Positions 14,049 to 16,423 of a stretch of DNA of 16,423 nucleotides are shown here, one piece after another (position 1 is the stretch's first letter; every line of letters begins with the position of its first letter). Origin of the DNA: CAZIOQ01 sp964540975 (GTDB lineage: Bacteria; Patescibacteriota; Microgenomatia; UBA12405; UBA6130). Location of the stretch: positions 1 through 16,423 of the forward strand of contig CAZIOQ010000060.1 of the NCBI GenBank assembly GCA_964540975.1, read 5' to 3'. Below the pieces are notes generated by a model that worked only from the letters and a program-made list of their open reading frames with translations, did no database searches and was not told the DNA's origin. Position numbers and translations under genes: made by a program.

Positions 14049-14051
14049 GTT

Positions 14052-14069
14052 ATTATTTAATTAAATAAT
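14052..14069. repeat. 18-base perfect AT palindrome before prepilin 5
   Basis: ATTATTTAATTAAATAAT reads the same on both strands and ends two bases before ATG 14072. It could form a weak hairpin over the start region or be a chance product of AT richness. No Shine-Dalgarno is seen in this 23-base gap. Confidence 0.4.
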
Positions 14070-14071
14070 CA

Positions 14072-14485
14072 ATGAAAGACAAAAACTTGACAAACAAAAA
14101 GGGTTTTACTCTTTTTGAATTGTTGGTGGTAATTTCAATTATCGGAGTTTTGGTGGCCGTAGCCAGCGTTTCTTATTCTGCCGCCCAAAAAAGAGGTAGA
14201 GACGCTAAAAGAAGACAAGATATGCAGGCAGTCCAAAAGGCTTTTGAGCAGTATTATGCGGAAAACAATACTTATAATGCTACTTGTGCTGATATGGCGG
14301 GAGCTTTGCCGGGCGGGCTACCTTCAGATCCTAAACCAGGCTGGACGAGTTATCAAGGTAGCTGTACGAGCACCTCTTATTGTTATTGTGCTTATTTGGA
14401 GATTTCGGGTACAGGAAATGCTAACAATAGTAGTTGCAGTTATGGGGGGAGTAAAAATTATTATTGTGTGAGTAATTTGCAGTAA
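14072..14485 (+). CDS. Prepilin 5
   Basis: A 137-residue prepilin. The leader is 11 residues (MKDKNLTNKKG), cleaved before FTLFELLVVISIIGVL; Phe replaces the usual Ile or Val at mature +4, but Glu at +5 is kept. The block RGRDAKRRQDMQAVQKAFEQYYAENN (41-66) follows. Six cysteines (72, 98, 104, 106, 122, 132) and many Gly, Ser and Tyr make up a small globular domain. The YCYCAYLE segment (103-110) corresponds to YDLCAYLE in prepilin 6, so these two are the closest in their globular parts. No Shine-Dalgarno is present; the gap to prepilin 4 holds only an AT palindrome. Confidence 0.9.
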   Translation: MKDKNLTNKKGFTLFELLVVISIIGVLVAVASVSYSAAQKRGRDAKRRQDMQAVQKAFEQYYAENNTYNATCADMAGALPGGLPSDPKPGWTSYQGSCTSTSYCYCAYLEISGTGNANNSSCSYGGSKNYYCVSNLQ

Positions 14486-14515
14486 ATTATTTAAAAAAGC
14501 AGCAAATAAGAAAAA

Positions 14516-14935
14516 ATGAATATCAAGAGCAACAAAAACGGTTTTACTCTTGTTGAATTGTTGGTTGTCACCACCATTATTATTCTGCTTTCTTCAGTGG
14601 CAGTTGTTTCCTACCAGTCTGCTGGCAAAAAAAGTCGCGACAACAAAAGAAAAGCCGATTTGGAGCAAATTAGATCAGCTTTAGAGATGTATCGGTCTGA
14701 TAATAATCAATATCCTGCTGGTAACTTTAGTCAAATGACTACTGCTCTCAAAAATGCTGGGTTTTTGACCGAAGCGCCCAGCGATCCTAAGGGCTATTCT
14801 TATTATTATAAACAGACAACTACCACTTCTTATGACCTTTGTGCTTATCTAGAAAGTGGTGGTCCTGCTAATTGTGGTAATAACTGTTCTGCTCCTGGTG
14901 GGGCTGTTTGTAACTATAAAGTGACTAATCCTTAA
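14516..14935 (+). CDS. Prepilin 6
   Basis: A 139-residue prepilin with a nine-residue leader (MNIKSNKNG) cleaved before FTLVELLVVTTIIILL, Glu at +5. The block KSRDNKRKADLEQIRSALEMYRSDNNQYP (39-67) is the fifth copy of the paralog signature. It has four cysteines (109, 120, 124, 132) and a Thr/Tyr-rich stretch before them. The globular part resembles that of prepilin 5 (CAYLE). The 30-base gap upstream carries no clear Shine-Dalgarno. Confidence 0.9.
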   Translation: MNIKSNKNGFTLVELLVVTTIIILLSSVAVVSYQSAGKKSRDNKRKADLEQIRSALEMYRSDNNQYPAGNFSQMTTALKNAGFLTEAPSDPKGYSYYYKQTTTTSYDLCAYLESGGPANCGNNCSAPGGAVCNYKVTNP

Positions 14936-14946
14936 TCTTCTTTTTA

Positions 14947-14955
14947 TGCTAGAAT
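14947..14955 (+). promoter_or_regulatory. Extended -10 promoter candidate before the minor pseudopilin trio
   Basis: TGC followed by TAGAAT (14950-14955) forms an extended -10 element. The expected start, about seven bases on, coincides with the ATG at 14962, which would give a leaderless message for the last three genes. No good -35 box is seen and no Shine-Dalgarno precedes the gene. Confidence 0.3.
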
Positions 14956-14961
14956 GTTTTA

Positions 14962-15438
14962 ATGAGATTGTCTAAAGATGGTTTTACTTTAATTGAACTT
15001 TTGGTGGCAACAACAATTTCTGTTTTAGTGATGGGTTTTTCAGTTGCCGGCTATCGCTATTTTACCGACAAAAAAGTCGTTGATTTAGCCGGAGATGAAC
15101 TAAGATCACAATTGACAACAATTAAGAATATGGCTGTAGTTGGAGAAAGACCGGCTGGTTGTCAATCATTGATCAAATATAATCTTCAATTTGTCAATAA
15201 GCAATTGAAGTACCAAGCAATTTGTGATCACAACTCAGGGAGCAAAATAACCTTGCCAAATGAGTTTTTTTCTAGGGTCGCGACTATTAGTTGTAATGAT
15301 TGTGATTTTTCCTTTAAATCTTTATCTGGAGAACTTATAGATGCCACCGAGGTCAATTTTGATCTGAGCGAAGGAGTAATTTGCAAAAGAATAAAAATTT
15401 CTAGTGGTAATATTAGTGTTCAAAATAATTGTTTATGA
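14962..15438 (+). CDS. Minor prepilin 7, FimT/GspH-like
   Basis: A 158-residue prepilin with leader MRLSKDG cleaved before FTLIELLVATTISVLVMG, Glu at +5. It lacks the RDxKRK block. Instead, AGDELRSQLTTIKNMAVVGERP (43-64) follows the helix, as in the FimT/GspH group, where a helix with ...L...L...A... leads to the beta-rich domain. Six cysteines (67, 88, 111, 114, 141, 157). Minor pseudopilins of this type help start pilus assembly, and FimT-like ones can bind DNA during uptake (known of the family, not shown here). Its stop overlaps the next ATG (ATGA at 15435). Confidence 0.8.
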   Translation: MRLSKDGFTLIELLVATTISVLVMGFSVAGYRYFTDKKVVDLAGDELRSQLTTIKNMAVVGERPAGCQSLIKYNLQFVNKQLKYQAICDHNSGSKITLPNEFFSRVATISCNDCDFSFKSLSGELIDATEVNFDLSEGVICKRIKISSGNISVQNNCL

Positions 15439-15860
15439 ACCAAAAGTTAAAAAAATTTTTTAGCGACAATCAAGGCATTTCTTTGGTAGAAATAGTTTTT
15501 GTCATTCTTTTGAGCTTTTTGCTTTTATCTGGTTTAGCAGCAGCTGTTGTTTTTATGATTTCTGCTGCCCAATTTTCAAGAAATAAAAGTTTCGCTACTC
15601 AAATTGCTAAAAAACAAATGGAGCTATTTAAGTATCAAAAACAGAGATCAGATTGGTGGAATGGAATTGTTTGCAATAATGTTTTTAAAAGCTGTGCGGA
15701 GACAAAACCCAATTTTACTTGTCAATATAAGTTTTCTAACTGTAACTTGGGAGGCGAGAAAAAAAGCGTTGAGATTAACATTGTTGTTTACTGGGGAGCG
15801 ACTAAAGAGAGCAAAGGCACGGTTGAGCTTAATAGTGTTTTAACTAATTGGGAACAATGA
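15435..15860 (+). CDS. Minor prepilin 8, PilV/GspI-like
   Basis: A 141-residue prepilin starting at ATG 15435, which overlaps the previous stop as ATGA; a TTG six bases earlier is in frame but less likely. The leader is long (14 residues, ending SDNQG) and is cleaved before ISLVEIVFVILLSFLL, with Glu at +5. After the helix comes FATQIAKKQMELFKYQKQRSDWW (positions about 56-78), like the PilV/GspI pattern of alanine/glutamine then ME..R..R. Four cysteines. It is the middle of an overlapping trio with FimT-like and PilW-like genes, the order usual for a tip complex. The exact subtype is inferred from context and length. Confidence 0.75.
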   Translation: MNQKLKKFFSDNQGISLVEIVFVILLSFLLLSGLAAAVVFMISAAQFSRNKSFATQIAKKQMELFKYQKQRSDWWNGIVCNNVFKSCAETKPNFTCQYKFSNCNLGGEKKSVEINIVVYWGATKESKGTVELNSVLTNWEQ

Positions 15861-16357
15861 TTCAGAAAAAAACCAAAAATGGTTTTACTTTGATAGAGAT
15901 CTTAGTAGCAGTTGGGATTTTTGCAATTTTAGCCACGATTGCCAGCGTTATTTTTTTTATGGTTATTCGCGGCAGAGCCAAAGCTTTAGCCACAAAAGAA
16001 TTAAGAGAAGCAGGGAGTAATGCGATTTTGTCAATAGAGGATTATTTAAGAAGATTTGCCAAAAGCCCTCAGGATTGCGGCAGTCAACTTGTTATTACAG
16101 GTCTTGATGAGCAATTGACTACTTTTAAATGTGACAGTGGTAAAATAGCTTCTAATTCTGCTATTCTCACCCCCGCCACAGTCCGCTGTAGTAATTTTCA
16201 GTGGTCCTGCGAGCCCTCTGGATTTGGTTTTTCCCGAGTGACTATCAGTTTTGATTTAGAAATTGGTACCGAAGCAAGTAGTGAACTTAAAAGTGCCTTA
16301 GGAATACAAAAACAAAGCTTTTCTACCCAGATTTTTTTAAGAGGGCAAAAATTATAA
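15857..16357 (+). CDS. Minor prepilin 9, PilW/GspJ-like
   Basis: A 166-residue prepilin from ATG 15857, overlapping the previous stop (ATGA); an in-frame TTG at 15848 would add three residues and is not needed. The leader MIQKKTKNG is cleaved before FTLIEILVAVGIFAILATI, Glu at +5. The following helix with ELREAGSNAILSIEDYLRRFAK and a beta-rich remainder fit the PilW/GspJ group, which completes the minor pseudopilin tip complex. Four cysteines, in two close pairs by sequence. It is the last pilus gene before the promoter-like and T-rich sequence that closes the operon. Confidence 0.78.
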   Translation: MIQKKTKNGFTLIEILVAVGIFAILATIASVIFFMVIRGRAKALATKELREAGSNAILSIEDYLRRFAKSPQDCGSQLVITGLDEQLTTFKCDSGKIASNSAILTPATVRCSNFQWSCEPSGFGFSRVTISFDLEIGTEASSELKSALGIQKQSFSTQIFLRGQKL

Positions 16358-16377
16358 TTGATTTTTGATTTTTTTGC
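16346..16377 (+). terminator. Weak AT-rich terminator candidate of the pilus operon
   Basis: Arms CAAAAAT (16346-16352) and ATTTTTG (16361-16367) enclose an eight-base loop that contains the prepilin 9 stop codon, and a run of seven T follows at 16369-16375. The stem has only one G-C pair, so it would be weak. Confidence 0.35.
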
Positions 16378-16386
16378 TTTTATACT
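16358..16386 (+). promoter_or_regulatory. Promoter candidate for a gene beyond the window
   Basis: TTGATT (16358-16363, four of six) is followed after 17 bases by TATACT (16381-16386, five of six). The start would be near 16393. It lies right after the last pilus gene and would serve whatever follows to the right. It partly overlaps the weak terminator. Confidence 0.4.
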
Positions 16387-16423
16387 GGTTTAATTTAATT
16401 AACAAATTTGCTGTTTGTTTTAA

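Noticed and set aside
15429..15434. TTG at 15429 as the start of prepilin 8
   Set aside because: ATG 15435 overlaps the preceding stop as ATGA, the same arrangement as at 13602 and 15857.
15848..15856. TTG at 15848 as the start of prepilin 9
   Set aside because: ATG 15857 forms an ATGA overlap and gives a normal leader.
13602..15860. Recoding of TGA as glycine, as in some CPR groups
   Set aside because: TGA is used as the stop in the ATGA overlaps of three prepilin pairs, and no recognised gene contains an in-frame TGA.
6851..16357. Type II secretion system instead of a type IV pilus
   Set aside because: A PilT with the AIREGK retraction motif is present and no secretin or other T2SS-specific gene is seen.

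Overview
The window looks like a chromosomal segment of a small-genome bacterium of the Patescibacteria (CPR) type. This rests on low-GC DNA, genes packed with zero or negative spacing, a truncated clamp-loader-like protein, a type IV pilus (T4P) locus made only of monoderm-type parts, and a run of short prepilins sharing an RDxKRKxDL block, a style common in Microgenomates/Parcubacteria-like genomes. The lineage is an inference; no rRNA gene is present. TGA ends several genes (for example at the ATGA overlaps near 13602, 15435 and 15857) and does not interrupt any recognised gene, so the standard bacterial code fits.

Left part, minus strand (6770 down to 1). Transcribed leftward are a short DNA polymerase III delta'-like protein, a Fic-domain protein with a winged helix, a 303-nt gap, an unusual cis-prenyltransferase (UppS-like), and then three genes joined end to end: an archaeal-type ATP-dependent DNA ligase, a CaCA-family cation exchanger, and endonuclease Q (EndoQ), which runs off the window edge. 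A perfect TATAAT box lies just upstream of the ligase. EndoQ nicks DNA 5' of deaminated bases and ligase seals nicks, so the trio may include an alternative base-repair pair.

Right part, plus strand (6811 to 16357). A promoter with a perfect TTGACA box opens a T4P operon: pilB (extension ATPase), pilT (retraction ATPase), pilC (platform), a prepilin with the only perfect Shine-Dalgarno in the window, pilD (prepilin peptidase), then eight more prepilins. Five of these (12450 to 14935) are close paralogs, and the last three resemble the minor pseudopilins FimT/GspH, PilV/GspI and PilW/GspJ. No PilM, N, O, P or Q is seen here, consistent with a single-membrane pilus, although they could lie elsewhere. 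PilD would process all nine prepilins, PilB/PilC assemble them, and PilT retract the fibre.

Hidden structure. Between pilC and the first prepilin lies the frameshifted relic of a four-helix-bundle (23S rRNA intervening-sequence-type) protein gene, preceded by six short ATTAC/TTATGAG-type units. Other notable points: a 17-cysteine prepilin, even cysteine counts in all other prepilins, an SD-led 17-codon ORF overlapping the start of pilD, and a prenyltransferase whose pyrophosphate/Mg-binding segment departs from the family consensus.
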